Below are positions 27,206 through 37,150 of a stretch of DNA of 64,000 nt, piece after piece. The stretch comes from Anaeromyxobacter soli (GTDB taxonomy: Bacteria > Myxococcota > Myxococcia > Myxococcales > Anaeromyxobacteraceae): NCBI RefSeq assembly GCF_022808855.1, contig NZ_JAKZLF010000001.1, forward strand, positions 370,597 to 434,596. Direction: 5' to 3'. The position numbers were made by a program, and so were the translations under genes. The stretch's first letter is position 1, and each line of letters starts with the position of its first letter. The notes beneath the pieces are model-generated. The model ran no database searches. It worked only from the letters and a program-made list of their open reading frames with translations, and was not told the origin of the DNA.

Positions 27206-27838
27206 TCACCGCGCGAGCGCGCTCAGCGCGCCGAGGCCCACGTAGATCGCGCCGCTCAGGTAGCGCTCCCTGCGCGCGAACGCGGGGTTCCGGCGCAACC
27301 AGCCCCCGAGCCCACCGGCGACGAGCACGTAGCCGCTGTCGGTGACGACGGCGAGCGCCACGAAGAGGAGGCCCAGGGCCAGGACCTGCGCCGCCATCGA
27401 CGCGCGCGCGGGATCCGCGAACTGGGGCAGGAAGGCGAGGAAGAAGAGCGCCGTCTTGGGGTTGAGCGCGGCCACCAGGAAGCCCTGGCGGAGGATCGAG
27501 CGCGGCGCGGCGGGCGCCGCCCCTGCGTCCGCGGCCCCCAGCGAACCGCCGCGGTCGAGCACCCGGCGAACGCCGAGGAGCACGAGGTAGGCGGCCCCGA
27601 GGTACCTCACGAAGGAGAAGGCCACCGGCGACGACGCGAGCAGCGCCGCCAGGCCGAGCGCGGCCGCGGCGGCGTGGACGGTGTTCCCGAGCCCCACCCC
27701 CAGCACCGACAGGAACCCGGCGCGCCGGCCGAGGCTCATGCTGCGCGCCACGATGAACAGCACCGCCGGGCCGGGCGTGAGCGTGAGGGCGAGCGTGGCG
27801 GCGACGAAGAGCGCGAGCTTCTGCGGGGGGATGACCAT
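27206..27838 (-). CDS. LysE/RhtB family amino acid exporter
   Basis: The 210-residue protein has six hydrophobic segments and the LysE/RhtB signature LTLTPGPAVLFIVARSMSLG followed by GRRAGFLSVLGVGLGNTVHA, then LGAAYLVLLGVRRVL and AALNPKTALFFLAFLPQF. Members export amino acids such as lysine, homoserine or threonine. It lies 13 bases downstream of azlD in the same direction, inside a run of exporter genes. Confidence 0.92.
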   Translation of the reverse strand: MVIPPQKLALFVAATLALTLTPGPAVLFIVARSMSLGRRAGFLSVLGVGLGNTVHAAAAALGLAALLASSPVAFSFVRYLGAAYLVLLGVRRVLDRGGSLGAADAGAAPAAPRSILRQGFLVAALNPKTALFFLAFLPQFADPARASMAAQVLALGLLFVALAVVTDSGYVLVAGGLGGWLRRNPAFARRERYLSGAIYVGLGALSALAR

Positions 27839-27851
27839 CGCGGCGCGCTCG

Positions 27852-28166
27852 TCAGGCCAGGGCCTGCAGGGTCCACAGCACCGCCATCCCGACCGCGATG
27901 GTGAGGACCACGTTCCGCGTGCGCCACGCGACGAGGGCCGCGACGACGCCCGCCACGAGCCGGAGGTTCCCGGGGCGCAGGTCGAGCGCGCCGTCGCGCA
28001 CGAGCAGCTCCGGGAAGACGATCGCCGAGAGCACGGCGGGCGGGACGAAGCGCAGCGCGTGGGTGACGATGGGCGGCAGCTCCACCTTCCCGAGGAGCAG
28101 GATGAAGGAGAGCCGGATCGCGAAGGTGACGAGCCCGGCGACGGCGAGGGCGGGCAGCCAGCTCAT
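27852..28166 (-). CDS. azlD: AzlD-type subunit of branched-chain amino acid exporter
   Basis: The 104-residue membrane protein has three to four hydrophobic segments, with FAIRLSFILLLGKVELPPIV, LRFVPPAVLSAIVFPELL and a C-terminal WRTRNVVLTIAVGMAVLWTL, all typical of AzlD. It overlaps azlC by four bases. AzlC and AzlD together export branched-chain amino acids and their analogues. Confidence 0.92.
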   Translation of the reverse strand: MSWLPALAVAGLVTFAIRLSFILLLGKVELPPIVTHALRFVPPAVLSAIVFPELLVRDGALDLRPGNLRLVAGVVAALVAWRTRNVVLTIAVGMAVLWTLQALA

Positions 28167-28879
28167 GCCCGCCTCGCGTCCACGAACAGCCCGACGAGGA
28201 TCCCCACCAGCGCGGCGAGCACCAGGCCGAGCTTGTAGGGCAGCCCCACCACCATGACCGCGAGGAGGCCGGCGGCGATCGCGGCGGCGGCGGCCGCCAC
28301 GTCCTTCAGCGCCGGGATGACGAGCGCGATGAAGGTGAGGGCGAGGGTGAAGTCGAGCGACCAGCTCCGCGGCACGGCCGCGCCGAGGAACACCCCCGCG
28401 GCGGTGCTGGCCTGCCAGGCGGCCCAGAGGGTCACGCCGGCCCCGAGGAAGTACCAGTGGAGGTGCGGCGCGACGTCGGGCCGGTCGCCGTCGCGCGCGT
28501 AGCGCGAGGCCGCGACGGCGTAGGCCTCGTCGGTGAGGAGGTAGGCGAGGAGCACCTTCCAGCCGGTCCCGAGGTGCTTGAGGCGCGGCGCGACCGAGGC
28601 GCTGTACAGCGCGTGGCGCAGGTTCACGACGAACACCGTCACGACGAGGACCACCGCCGGCGTGCCCTCGCGGATGAGCTGCGTCGCGATGAACTGCGCC
28701 GACCCGGCGAACACCACCGACGACATCGCCTGGGCGGTGAGCGCGGGGAGCCCCGCGCCGAGCGCGAGCAGGCCGTAGATCATCCCGAAGGGCGCGACGC
28801 CGAGCAGGATGGGGAGCTCGTCGCGGCAGCCGGCCAGGAACTCCCGGCCCTGCGCCGAGCGTGGTGAGGCGATGGACAT
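28163..28879 (-). CDS. azlC: AzlC-type subunit of branched-chain amino acid exporter
   Basis: The 238-residue membrane protein carries AzlC motifs: GCRDELPILLGVAPFGMIYG, AQAMSSVVFAGSAQFIATQL, VNLRHALYSASVAP and LLTDEAYAVA. The ATG at 28879 fits the family start; a GTG at 28915 would add twelve residues. It begins 55 bases after the stop of the livF gene at 28935 and points the same way, so a branched-chain-type importer and a branched-chain exporter may share a transcript. Confidence 0.92.
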   Translation of the reverse strand: MSIASPRSAQGREFLAGCRDELPILLGVAPFGMIYGLLALGAGLPALTAQAMSSVVFAGSAQFIATQLIREGTPAVVLVVTVFVVNLRHALYSASVAPRLKHLGTGWKVLLAYLLTDEAYAVAASRYARDGDRPDVAPHLHWYFLGAGVTLWAAWQASTAAGVFLGAAVPRSWSLDFTLALTFIALVIPALKDVAAAAAAIAAGLLAVMVVGLPYKLGLVLAALVGILVGLFVDARRA

Positions 28880-28934
28880 CCCCGGAAGATAGCCTCCCGG
28901 CGCGCGCGTGGACACACCGCGCGCGCGTGGCCCG

Positions 28935-29653
<719 letters not shown>

Positions 29654-29657
<4 letters not shown>

Positions 29658-30463
29658 CGCGCGCCCTCCGGGGTGATCGCGATGTGCTTCTCCTCGAGGT
29701 ACGCGTCGCCGAGGTAGGCCTCGATCACCTTCGGGTTCTTCCGGATGGCCTCGGGCTTGCCCTGCGCGATGGTCACGCCGTGGTCGAGCACGAGGAGCCG
29801 CTCGGAGACGCCCATCACGAGCCGCATGTCGTGCTCGATGACGAGGATCGAGATGCCGAACCGATCGCGGATGTTGCGGATGAGCTGCATGAGCTCGACC
29901 TTCTCGGCGGCGTTCATGCCGGCCGCCGGCTCGTCGAGGCAGAGCACCTTCGGGCCGGTCGCGAGCGCCCGGGCGATCTCCAGCCGGCGCTGCTCGCCGT
30001 AGGGCAGGTTGCGGGAGATCTCGTCGCGCCGGTGCGAGAGCCCCATCACCTTCAGGTACTCCTCGGCGCGGGAGAGGATGCGGGACTCCTCGGTGCGGTG
30101 GCGCGCGGTGAGGAACAGCGCGTCGAAGAAGCCGCTCGTCGCCCGCGCGTGGCAGGCGACCCGGACGTTGTCGAGCGCGGTGAGCTGCTTGTAGAGGCGG
30201 ATGTTCTGGAAGGTGCGGGCGACGCCCTTCCCGCAGATCTCGTGCGGGCGCTGGGCGTTCACGAGCTCGCCGGACACCCGGACCTCGCCCTCGCTGGGCG
30301 TGTAGACGCCGGTGATGGCGTTGAAGGCGGTGGTCTTGCCGGCGCCGTTCGGGCCGATGAGGCCGACGAGCTCGCCGGGCTCCATCACCAGGCTGAACTC
30401 GGAGAGGGCCTTGAGCCCCCCGAACCGCATGGTGACCGACTTCGCCTCGAGGGGCGCGCTCAT
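29654..30463 (-). CDS. livG: Branched-chain-type ABC transporter ATP-binding protein LivG (copy A)
   Basis: The 269-residue ATPase has Walker A GPNGAGKTT, Q-loop ARTFQNIRLYKQLT, signature LPYGEQRRLEIARAL, Walker B VLCLDEPAAGMN and IEHDMRLVM. The C-terminus extends about 15 residues past the usual VIEAYLG (DAYLEEKHIAITPEGAR). The ATG at 30463 overlaps the livM stop by four bases. Confidence 0.95.
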
Positions 30464-31506
30464 ACGACCCCCTTGGTCGAGTCGTCGCGGACCTCGGTCG
30501 GCGAGGCGCCGGCGGGTCCCGTCGCGGCGAGCTGCCGGGTCCGGAACAGCCGGCGGACGATGGCGAGGTCCCAGATCTCCCGCGTCCCGAAGATCCCCTG
30601 GGGGCGGAGCAGCATGAGCGCGATGAGGAGGATCGCGTAGACGACCATGCGGTAGGCCTGGAACTCGCGGAGCAGCTCCAGCGCGATGGTGAGGGTGCAG
30701 GCGGCGACGATCGAGCCCGTGATGGAGCCGAGGCCGCCGAGCACCACCATCACCACCACCTCGATGGAGCGGACGAAGGTGAACATGCGCGGCGTGGCGA
30801 GCAGGATGGCGTGCGAGATGAGCGCGCCGGCGAGGCCGGCGTACGCGGCCGAGATGACGAACGCCCGCACCTTGTAGCCGGTCGTGTCCACGCCCATCGC
30901 CTCGGCCGCGACCTCGTCCTCGCGGATGGCGAAGAGCGCCCGGCCCTGGGTCGAGACCGCGAGCCGGCGCGCCATCACCACCGTGGCGATGGCCGAGACG
31001 CCCACCCACACGAGGTTGGTCCGCGGGGGCAGGCCGGAGAGGCCCGTCGCCTGCCCGAGGGTCTTCATGTTCTCGATGACGGAGCGGATGATCTCGCCGA
31101 ACCCCAGCGTGACGATGGCGAGGTAGTCGCCGCGCAGGCGCAGGGAGGGCATGCCCACCAGGAAGCCGGCGAGCGCCGCGGTGGCCATGCCCGCGCTGAG
31201 CGCCAGGGCGAAGATGGCCTGATCGGAGAAGGCCTGCGGGACGAAGGGGAGGTCCACGCCCACGAGCCCGGTGGTGATCTTCGCGGCGGTGTACGCGCCC
31301 ACCGCCATGAACCCGGCGTGCCCGAGCGAGAACTGCCCGGTGAAGCCGTTCACCACGTTGAGCGAGACCGCCAGCACGACGTTCACGCCGACGCTCACCA
31401 GGATGAGCGCGTAGTCGGGCGGCGTCACCGACTGGATGGCGAAGAGGACGGGCAGCCCCAGGAGGAAGGGCAGGATCGACCGGAACACTGCCTTCGCGCG
31501 CGCCAC
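30460..31506 (-). CDS. livM: Branched-chain-type ABC transporter permease LivM (copy A)
   Basis: The 348-residue permease has LAVSLNVVNGFTGQFSLGHA, GFMAVGAYTAAK, LRGDYLAIVTLGFGEIIRSV, REDEVAAEAMGVDTTGYKVR and VVLGGLGSITGSIVAA. A polar C-terminal tail of about 25 residues follows the last membrane segment. The GTG start at 31506 shares its first base with the last base of the livH TAG stop. Confidence 0.94.
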   Translation of the reverse strand: MARAKAVFRSILPFLLGLPVLFAIQSVTPPDYALILVSVGVNVVLAVSLNVVNGFTGQFSLGHAGFMAVGAYTAAKITTGLVGVDLPFVPQAFSDQAIFALALSAGMATAALAGFLVGMPSLRLRGDYLAIVTLGFGEIIRSVIENMKTLGQATGLSGLPPRTNLVWVGVSAIATVVMARRLAVSTQGRALFAIREDEVAAEAMGVDTTGYKVRAFVISAAYAGLAGALISHAILLATPRMFTFVRSIEVVVMVVLGGLGSITGSIVAACTLTIALELLREFQAYRMVVYAILLIALMLLRPQGIFGTREIWDLAIVRRLFRTRQLAATGPAGASPTEVRDDSTKGVV

Positions 31507-32450
31507 TATACCTTCTCCACGGTGACGCGGCCGAAGAGGCCGGCTGGGCGGATCAGCAGCACGAGGATGAGCACCGTGAACGCGATGGCGTCGCGGTAGG
31601 ACGAGTCCGTGTAGCCGGCGACGTACTCCTCGGTGAGCCCGAGCAGGAGCCCGCCCGCCATGGCGCCGGGGACGCTCCCGATGCCTCCCAGCACCGCCGC
31701 CACGAACGCCTTGAGCCCGGAGATGAGGCCGAAGAGCGGCTCGATCTTGGGGCGCGAGGAGGCGTTGATGATGCCGGCCGCCGCGGCGAGCGCGCTGCCC
31801 AGCATGAAGGTCCAGGAGATGATCCGGTTCACGGGGATCCCCATGAGGCCGGCGACCTGCGGATCGAAGGAGACGGCGCGCATCGCGGTGCCGAAGCGCG
31901 TGCGGTAGACGATGAACTGGAGCACGAGCATCAGCCCGAGCGCGACCCCGAGCCCGAGCAGATCGATCTTGGGCATCGTCGCGCCGAGGACCTCGATGGA
32001 GCGCTCGCCGCCGAAGTCGATGAGCGGCGGGAAGAAGCGCGGGCTCGGGCCGGGCGGGAACTGCACCGGGGTGCGGATCCAGGGCGACAGCTGGAACCCG
32101 TACTCGAGCAGGAACGAGACGCCGATGGCCGTGATGAGCGCGGTCAGCCGCGCCCGGTGGCGGAGCGGCCGGTAGGCGAAGCGCTCGATCACGAACCCGA
32201 GCAGCGCGCACGCGATCATCGCGCCCAGGGTGACGTACGCCGCCCGGAAGAACGACGGCTCGCCTCCCCCGCCGACGATCCCCAGGTAGTAGCCCGAGAA
32301 CGCGCCCACCATGTAGACGTCGCCGTGGGCGAAGTTGATGAGCTTCAGGACGCCGTACACCATCGTGTAGCCGAGCGCGATCAGGGCGTAGATCGTCCCG
32401 ACGGAGAGGCCGTTCACGAAGTGCTGAAGGAACTCGGTCACGCGGGCCAC
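31506..32450 (-). CDS. livH: Branched-chain-type ABC transporter permease LivH (copy A)
   Basis: The 314-residue permease has FVNGLSVGTIYALIALGYTM, LKLINFAHGDVYMVGAFSGY, ERFAYRPLRHRARLTALITA and AAVLGGIGSVPGAMAGGLLL. A proline/phenylalanine-rich loop (PVQFPPGPSPRFFPPLIDFG) between segments is longer than in the livH product at 21014. The GTG start at 32450 follows the binding-protein gene after an 80-base gap that contains a long stem-loop. Confidence 0.94.
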   Translation of the reverse strand: MARVTEFLQHFVNGLSVGTIYALIALGYTMVYGVLKLINFAHGDVYMVGAFSGYYLGIVGGGGEPSFFRAAYVTLGAMIACALLGFVIERFAYRPLRHRARLTALITAIGVSFLLEYGFQLSPWIRTPVQFPPGPSPRFFPPLIDFGGERSIEVLGATMPKIDLLGLGVALGLMLVLQFIVYRTRFGTAMRAVSFDPQVAGLMGIPVNRIISWTFMLGSALAAAAGIINASSRPKIEPLFGLISGLKAFVAAVLGGIGSVPGAMAGGLLLGLTEEYVAGYTDSSYRDAIAFTVLILVLLIRPAGLFGRVTVEKV

Positions 32451-32474
32451 CCGGGGAAATGGGGTGCGACACCA

Positions 32475-32516
32475 TAGAGAAGGGAAGGGGCCTCGATCAA
32501 CCCCTCCCCTTCTCTA
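32475..32516 (-). terminator. Long stem-loop between binding-protein gene and livH (copy A)
   Basis: A 16-bp inverted repeat with one mismatch (32475-32490 with 32501-32516, ten-base loop) lies 14 bases after the binding-protein stop and ahead of livH on the minus strand. It lacks a U-tract after the stem. It is likely a partial terminator or RNA-stabilising hairpin that raises binding-protein yield relative to the permease. Confidence 0.7.
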
Positions 32517-32530
32517 CGGAAGGCGGAGCC

Positions 32531-33709
32531 CTACGGCTCGACGGTCGTGACGTACTTCGGGGTGTTCTTCTCGATGCCGATCACGACGGCCGACTTCACG
32601 GCGTTGTGATCCGCGTCGAGCGTGATGTTGCCCGCCACGCCGTGGAAGCCCTTCGTCTGCTCGATGGCGTCGCGGATCGAAGGGCCCGTGAGGTCCTTGG
32701 CGCGGTTCATGGAGTCGATGGCGACGAGGGCCGCGTCGTATCCGAGGGCGGCGAGCGCGTCCGGCACGGAGCCGTAGGTGTCCTTGTACTTCTTCACGAA
32801 GTTCTGGACCCGCGGGTCCGGGTTCTCGTGGGTGTAATGGTTCGAGAAGTACGAGCCGTCGAGCGCGCCCTGGGCGATCTCGTACAGCTTGGCCGAGTCC
32901 CAGCCGTCGCCGCCGGCGAGGGGACCCTTGAATCCCAGCTCGCGGGCCTGGCGGCCGATGAGCGCGACGTCGGTGTAGTAGGCGGGGACGTAGATGAGCT
33001 GGGGGTTCTTGTTCTTGATGGCGGTGAGCTGGGCCTTGAAGTCCTGGTCACCGGCCTTGAAGCTCTGGTCGCTCACGACCTCGCCGCCGAGCTCCTTGAA
33101 CTTGGCGGAGAAGTAGTCGGCGAGGCCGACCGAGTAGTCGTTCCCGACGTCGCGGAGGATGGCCACCCGCTTCAGCTTCAGGTTCTCGTGGGCGAACTTC
33201 GCCATCACGGTGCCCTGGAACGGATCGATGAAGCAGACGCGGAAGACGTAGGGCCGCGTCTTCGTGCCGTCCTTCGTGACGCGCGGGTTCGTCGAGGTGG
33301 GGGAGATCTGCGGGACCTTGTTGGTGTCCGCGATCGGCGCGATCGCGAGCGAGCGGCTGGAGGCCACCTCGCCGAGGAGCACCGCGACCTTGTCCTGCAC
33401 GATGAGGCGCGTCGCGGCGACCGCGGCCTCCTCGGGCTTGCCCTGGTCGTCATACGTCTTGAGCGCGAGCTTCTTGCCCTTCACGCCGCCGTTCGCGTTC
33501 GCCTCGGCGATCGCGAGCTTGATGGCGTTGTCCGTCGACTCGCCGAACGTCGCCTGCTCGCCGGTGAGGGACGCGACGTGCCCGATGAGGATCGTGTCCG
33601 ACGGTGCCGCCGCCTGCTGCTGACCCGCAGCGGCGGGTTCCTGCTTCTTCTCGCAACCGGCTACGGCCAGGACCAGTGCCGAAACCGCCAACGCTCGCGC
33701 GAAACGCAT
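32531..33709 (-). CDS. Branched-chain-type ABC transporter substrate-binding lipoprotein (copy A)
   Basis: The 392-residue protein has a lipoprotein signal peptide with lipobox VAGC (cysteine at 19), then a Gln/Ala/Pro linker. The binding domain begins DTILIGHVASLTGEQATFGE. It shares with the copy-B binding protein the segment FRVCFIDPFQGTVMA, the NDYSVGLA motif and a terminal YVTTVEP. A GGAGG site lies seven bases before the ATG at 33709. The protein would be anchored to the inner membrane beside the LivHM channel. A porin gene lies upstream. Confidence 0.93.
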   Translation of the reverse strand: MRFARALAVSALVLAVAGCEKKQEPAAAGQQQAAAPSDTILIGHVASLTGEQATFGESTDNAIKLAIAEANANGGVKGKKLALKTYDDQGKPEEAAVAATRLIVQDKVAVLLGEVASSRSLAIAPIADTNKVPQISPTSTNPRVTKDGTKTRPYVFRVCFIDPFQGTVMAKFAHENLKLKRVAILRDVGNDYSVGLADYFSAKFKELGGEVVSDQSFKAGDQDFKAQLTAIKNKNPQLIYVPAYYTDVALIGRQARELGFKGPLAGGDGWDSAKLYEIAQGALDGSYFSNHYTHENPDPRVQNFVKKYKDTYGSVPDALAALGYDAALVAIDSMNRAKDLTGPSIRDAIEQTKGFHGVAGNITLDADHNAVKSAVVIGIEKNTPKYVTTVEP

Positions 33710-33880
33710 GGGAGCCTCCAGGGGTGAAGAAACGGAAGCTTCCGTCATACAGAACGCATTTGTCATGGGCAATGTGCAACGCGCTTCCCGGCCCGCGGCG
33801 CCGTCCCGGGCGGTGCTCGTTTCGCGGGCACCCTCCTCACCCCCGGTTCTTTGCGCACCGCGCCGAGGTGACGACGAAAA

Positions 33881-33920
33881 CGAGGGGGGCGGCGGCCTCG
33901 CTCGGCCACCGCCCCCCTCG
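33881..33920 (-). terminator. Rho-independent terminator after the DcaP-like porin gene
   Basis: A 17-bp stem (33881-33897 with 33904-33920, one G-U pair) with a six-base loop lies 17 bases past the porin stop codon. On the minus strand a CGTTTTCG stretch follows the stem, giving a short U-tract. It should end most porin transcripts before the binding-protein gene, which therefore probably has its own promoter in 33710-33880. Confidence 0.8.
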
Positions 33921-33937
33921 GAAACCACCCGCCCCGC

Positions 33938-35179
33938 CTAGAAGAAGGTGTAGCGAGCGAGCGCGTTGACGCGGTGCTGCGTGCCCACGTCGTTGGACGG
34001 ATCGGCGAGGGCCGCGGCGAAGACGGTCCGGCGGCCGTACGCGTACTCGAGGCCGAGCTCGACGTTCTTCACCGGGCTGTAGAACGAGTTCACGTAGCCG
34101 GCGTCGATGCGCTTGTTCGACAGGGGATCGCCCAGCTCGGCCGCGAGCGCGTCGTCCTTGTCGAAGAACGTCTGGGTCCAGATGAGGTTCGAGCGGAAGG
34201 TGGGCGACCAGTTGTGGGTGAGGCCCACGTGGTACGCGACCGCGCTCCACATCTCGATGTCGTTCCCCACGAACGCGGCGCCCTGGAACAGCGTCGTGAA
34301 CATGTAGCGGCCGATGCCGTCGCCGCCCTGGACCGACCACACCACGCTGTCCAGCTTGCCGAGCTTCACGCTGCCGGAGACGCCGGCGCCCCAGGCCCAG
34401 CGGCTGTCGTGCACGCCGGCCGCGGTGCGGCCCTGGTACTCGAAGGTCACGGCGCGCAGGTTCAGGTGGCCGAGCGAGAACGGGACCGTGAGGTTCGCGG
34501 AGACGTCCGGGTAGCGGTCGAACTCGCGCCCGACGGTGAGCGTCCCGGGAGCCTTCTCCGTGTTGAGCACCAGGCTCTGCGGGTTCTCGAGGGCGACCGC
34601 GAGGGTCGGCCCGCCGAAGTTGGCGGTGTAGCGGACGCCGGGCGAGCGGGTCAGCGCGAACGCGCCGTGCGGGTTGAAGTCCACGGTGTCGGGGAGCGAC
34701 CCGAGATCCATGAAGTTGGCCCAGGTCTGGCCGACCAGGAAACCGGCGTACTCGCCGTAGGCGTGGCGGATGCGGAAGTTCGTGCCGTTGGTGGTCGCCT
34801 CGGTGGAGTAGTTGAAGGCGGACGGCGAGTTGAAGTCGCCCTCGACGCGGACCACGAGGTTGCCGTGGTCGGTCGGCGTGGTGGTGGTGAGGCCGACGCG
34901 CGACGTGCGGGCGGTCACGTACAGGCGGTCCTTGTCGCGCTCGCCGCGGTCGAGCGGCTGGAACTCGAGGAAGGACGCCCAGTCGTCGCCGCGGATGTCC
35001 TCGTCGGCGCCGCTGAAGTCGTAGGTGGCGTCGAGCTCGACGAAGCCGTTGAGCTTGAGCGTGGTGTTGGTGCCGGGGATCTTGAACTCACCGGGCTTCG
35101 CGTCCTGGGCGTGGCCGGCGGCGGGCATGGCGAGCGCCGCGCTCACCAGGGCGATCGCCCTGAGCTTCGAGAAGTTCAT
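33938..35179 (-). CDS. DcaP-like outer-membrane porin (copy A)
   Basis: The 413-residue protein has a signal peptide (about 1-25, ending GHAQ) and then beta-strand-rich sequence beginning LKLNGFVELDATYDFSG. Features typical of DcaP-like trimeric porins are YVTARTSRVGLTT, VRVEGDFN, RHAYGEYAGFLVGQTWANFM and a C-terminal strand ending ARYTFF with the terminal aromatic residue needed for outer-membrane assembly. Characterised DcaP porins pass dicarboxylates and similar small anions. It lacks the N-terminal coiled coil seen in copy B. A GGAGG site precedes the ATG at 35179. It lies directly upstream of the LIV binding-protein gene. Confidence 0.88.
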   Translation of the reverse strand: MNFSKLRAIALVSAALAMPAAGHAQDAKPGEFKIPGTNTTLKLNGFVELDATYDFSGADEDIRGDDWASFLEFQPLDRGERDKDRLYVTARTSRVGLTTTTPTDHGNLVVRVEGDFNSPSAFNYSTEATTNGTNFRIRHAYGEYAGFLVGQTWANFMDLGSLPDTVDFNPHGAFALTRSPGVRYTANFGGPTLAVALENPQSLVLNTEKAPGTLTVGREFDRYPDVSANLTVPFSLGHLNLRAVTFEYQGRTAAGVHDSRWAWGAGVSGSVKLGKLDSVVWSVQGGDGIGRYMFTTLFQGAAFVGNDIEMWSAVAYHVGLTHNWSPTFRSNLIWTQTFFDKDDALAAELGDPLSNKRIDAGYVNSFYSPVKNVELGLEYAYGRRTVFAAALADPSNDVGTQHRVNALARYTFF

Positions 35180-35387
35180 CGTGCCTCCATTACGTTGGGT
35201 GATGCACCTCAGTACCGGGCTGCAGAGTGCGCGGCATTGAAGCACAATCGGAGGCTCCCGTTCACCCGCCTCGCGCTTTTTTCTCGAGGGCAAGCAACCG
35301 CGCGTCACGACGACGACGCGCCGCGCAAGTGAAAGCCGAGGGTTGCGTGCGATCAAGGACGGCGCGTCAGCGCGCCGCGACCCGGCC

Positions 35388-36308
35388 TCACGCCTGTCCG
35401 GCGGAGCCCGGCGCCATCGGGGACGCCGAGGAGGCGGCGGCGCGCACCGGCGCTCCGGTCGCGAGCCAGGAGCCGGCGAGGATGAGCAAGAACCCGATGA
35501 CCGTGCCCGCCGTCAGCGGCTCACCCAGCACGGCGACCCCCGCGGCTACGGCGACCGCCGGATTGACGTACGCGACCACGGTGGCCCGCACCGGCCCGAC
35601 CTCGGCGATGAGCCGGAAGAAGAGCACGAAGGCGAGCGCCGTGCAGAGCACCCCGAGCACGACCACCGAGAGGATCGCCTCGATCGACGGCAGCGCGGCG
35701 GGGAGCTGGGCGATCCCGAACGGCGCGTACCCCACGGCGCCCAGCACGAGCGACACCGCCACCACGTCCAGGGTCCGCACGTCGGTGAGGCGCCGGGACA
35801 CGACCATGGGGCCCACCGCGTAGCCGATCACCACGAGCACCATCTCGCCCACCGCGCGCAGGTCTCCCCCGCGCACGTCGAGGCCGAGCAGCGCGACCAC
35901 GCCCGCGAGCCCGACCCAGAGCCCGGCGAGACGGCGTCCTCCGAGCGGCTCGGGGACCCCGCTCAGGCGGGCCAGCACGACGCCGACCAGCGGCACCGAC
36001 GCGACGAGGAGGCCCGCGAGGGAGCTCGGCAGGTGGCGCTCGGCGTCGGAGAGCAGGAGCCACGGGACCGCGAGCTCCGCCACGGTGAACAGCACGATGG
36101 GGCGCCAGCGCGGCAGGAGGGCGCGCAGGTCGCCCCGGGAGAGGAGCACCACCGGCAGGAGGACGAGCGCGCCGATGGCGGTGCGCAGGAAGACGAGGCT
36201 CGCCGGGGTGATCTCCCGGACCGCGACCTTGATGAGCAGGTACGGGATCCCCCAGATCACGCACAGCGCGACGAACAGCAGCCAGCCTCGACGGGACAAG
36301 GGTGCCAC
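35388..36308 (-). CDS. EamA-family (DMT) transporter
   Basis: The 306-residue protein has ten hydrophobic segments in two EamA repeats: FVALCVIWGIPYLLIKVAVR with ITPASLVFLRTAIGALVLLP, and FFRLIAEVGPVRATVVAYVN with PAVAVAAGVAVLGEPLT. The GTG at 36308 is used because a GGAGG site lies eight bases before it; the frame extends further, but over a region that holds a palindromic operator candidate. It sits between the polar amino-acid ABC genes and the porin gene, a gene that copy B of this block lacks. It is probably a metabolite exporter. Confidence 0.88.
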   Translation of the reverse strand: MAPLSRRGWLLFVALCVIWGIPYLLIKVAVREITPASLVFLRTAIGALVLLPVVLLSRGDLRALLPRWRPIVLFTVAELAVPWLLLSDAERHLPSSLAGLLVASVPLVGVVLARLSGVPEPLGGRRLAGLWVGLAGVVALLGLDVRGGDLRAVGEMVLVVIGYAVGPMVVSRRLTDVRTLDVVAVSLVLGAVGYAPFGIAQLPAALPSIEAILSVVVLGVLCTALAFVLFFRLIAEVGPVRATVVAYVNPAVAVAAGVAVLGEPLTAGTVIGFLLILAGSWLATGAPVRAAASSASPMAPGSAGQA

Positions 36309-36381
36309 CCTCCTCGCCTCCGGGACCCCGGACGCTCGAGGCACGTGTACCGGAATCCGGGCCTCGACGCTCGCGCGGAGA

Positions 36382-36408
36382 TGCACGGGGCCCGTGCACG
36401 GATGCACG
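36382..36408. promoter_or_regulatory. TGCAC palindrome cluster upstream of the DMT gene
   Basis: A perfect 17-base palindrome with 8-base arms and one central base (36382-36398, arms TGCACGGG/CCCGTGCA) is followed at once by another TGCAC, forming the 16-mer CGTGCACGGATGCACG (36393-36408). The same 16-mer occurs at 54176-54191 in front of a LysR gene. It lies about 75 bases upstream of the DMT gene start. It looks like an operator; the regulator may be the LysR protein encoded at 54212. Confidence 0.5.
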
Positions 36409-36412
36409 CCCG

Positions 36413-37150
36413 TCAGGTCCGCTTGACCCGCTGCAGGAACTGCCGCGTCCGCTCGTGGCGCGTGCGCTGGAAGACGTCCTCGGCCGCGCCCTCCTCCACG
36501 ATGCGCCCCTCGTCCATGAAGATCACGCGCTGGGCGACCTCGCGCGCGAAGCCCATCTCGTGGGTGACGACGAGCATCGTCACGCCGTCGCGGGCGAGGC
36601 CGCGCATCACGTCGAGGACCTCGCCCACGAGCTCCGGGTCGAGCGCCGAGGTCGGCTCGTCGAAGAGGATGACGTCGGGCTCGAGCGCGAGCGCCCGGGC
36701 GATGCCGACCCGCTGCTGCTGGCCGCCGGAGAGCTGGGACGGGAAGTAGGAGAGCCGGTTCGAGAGACCGACGCGCGCGAGGACCCGCTCGCTCGCGGCG
36801 CGGGCCTCGGCGCGCGGGAGCTTCCTCACCACGAGGAGCCCCTCCATCACGTTCTCGAGCGCGGTCTTGTTGCGGAACAGGTGGTAGTGCTGGAACACCA
36901 TGGCGGTCCGCCGCCGCAGCGCCGCCGCCTCCGCCTTCGTGGCCCGGTGGGCGTCCACGGTGAGATCGCCGACGCGGATCGTCCCGCCGTCCGGGCGCTC
37001 GAGGAAGTTCACGCAGCGCAGCAGCGTGGACTTGCCGGAGCCGCTCGGCCCGAGGATGACGACGGACTCGCCCTCGTGGACCTCGAGGCTCACGCCCCGC
37101 AGGGCTGGCACGCCGTTGAACGCCTTCGTGACGTCGCGGAGCTCGATCAT
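36413..37150 (-). CDS. Polar amino acid ABC transporter ATP-binding protein (copy A)
   Basis: The 245-residue ATPase belongs to the GlnQ/HisP family: Walker [11 protein letters not shown]-loop [16 protein letters not shown], signature [17 protein letters not shown], Walker [16 protein letters not shown]-loop VVTHEMGFA and the family tail EGAAEDVFQ. Its ATG overlaps the permease stop by four bases. With the next two genes upstream it forms an importer; the binding protein resembles those for cystine. Confidence 0.93.
   Translation of the reverse strand: MIELRDVTKAFNGVPALRGVSLEVHEGESVVILGPSGSGKSTLLRCVNFLERPDGGTIRVGDLTVDAHRATKAEAAALRRRTAMVFQHYHLFRNKTALENVMEGLLVVRKLPRAEARAASERVLARVGLSNRLSYFPSQLSGGQQQRVGIARALALEPDVILFDEPTSALDPELVGEVLDVMRGLARDGVTMLVVTHEMGFAREVAQRVIFMDEGRIVEEGAAEDVFQRTRHERTRQFLQRVKRT

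Noticed and set aside
27096-27209. An N-terminal extension of the EamA gene from a GTG that overlaps the LysE stop by four bases.
   Set aside because: The overlap is attractive, but the added residues are unlike this family and there is no ribosome-binding site; the ATG at 27095 is preferred.
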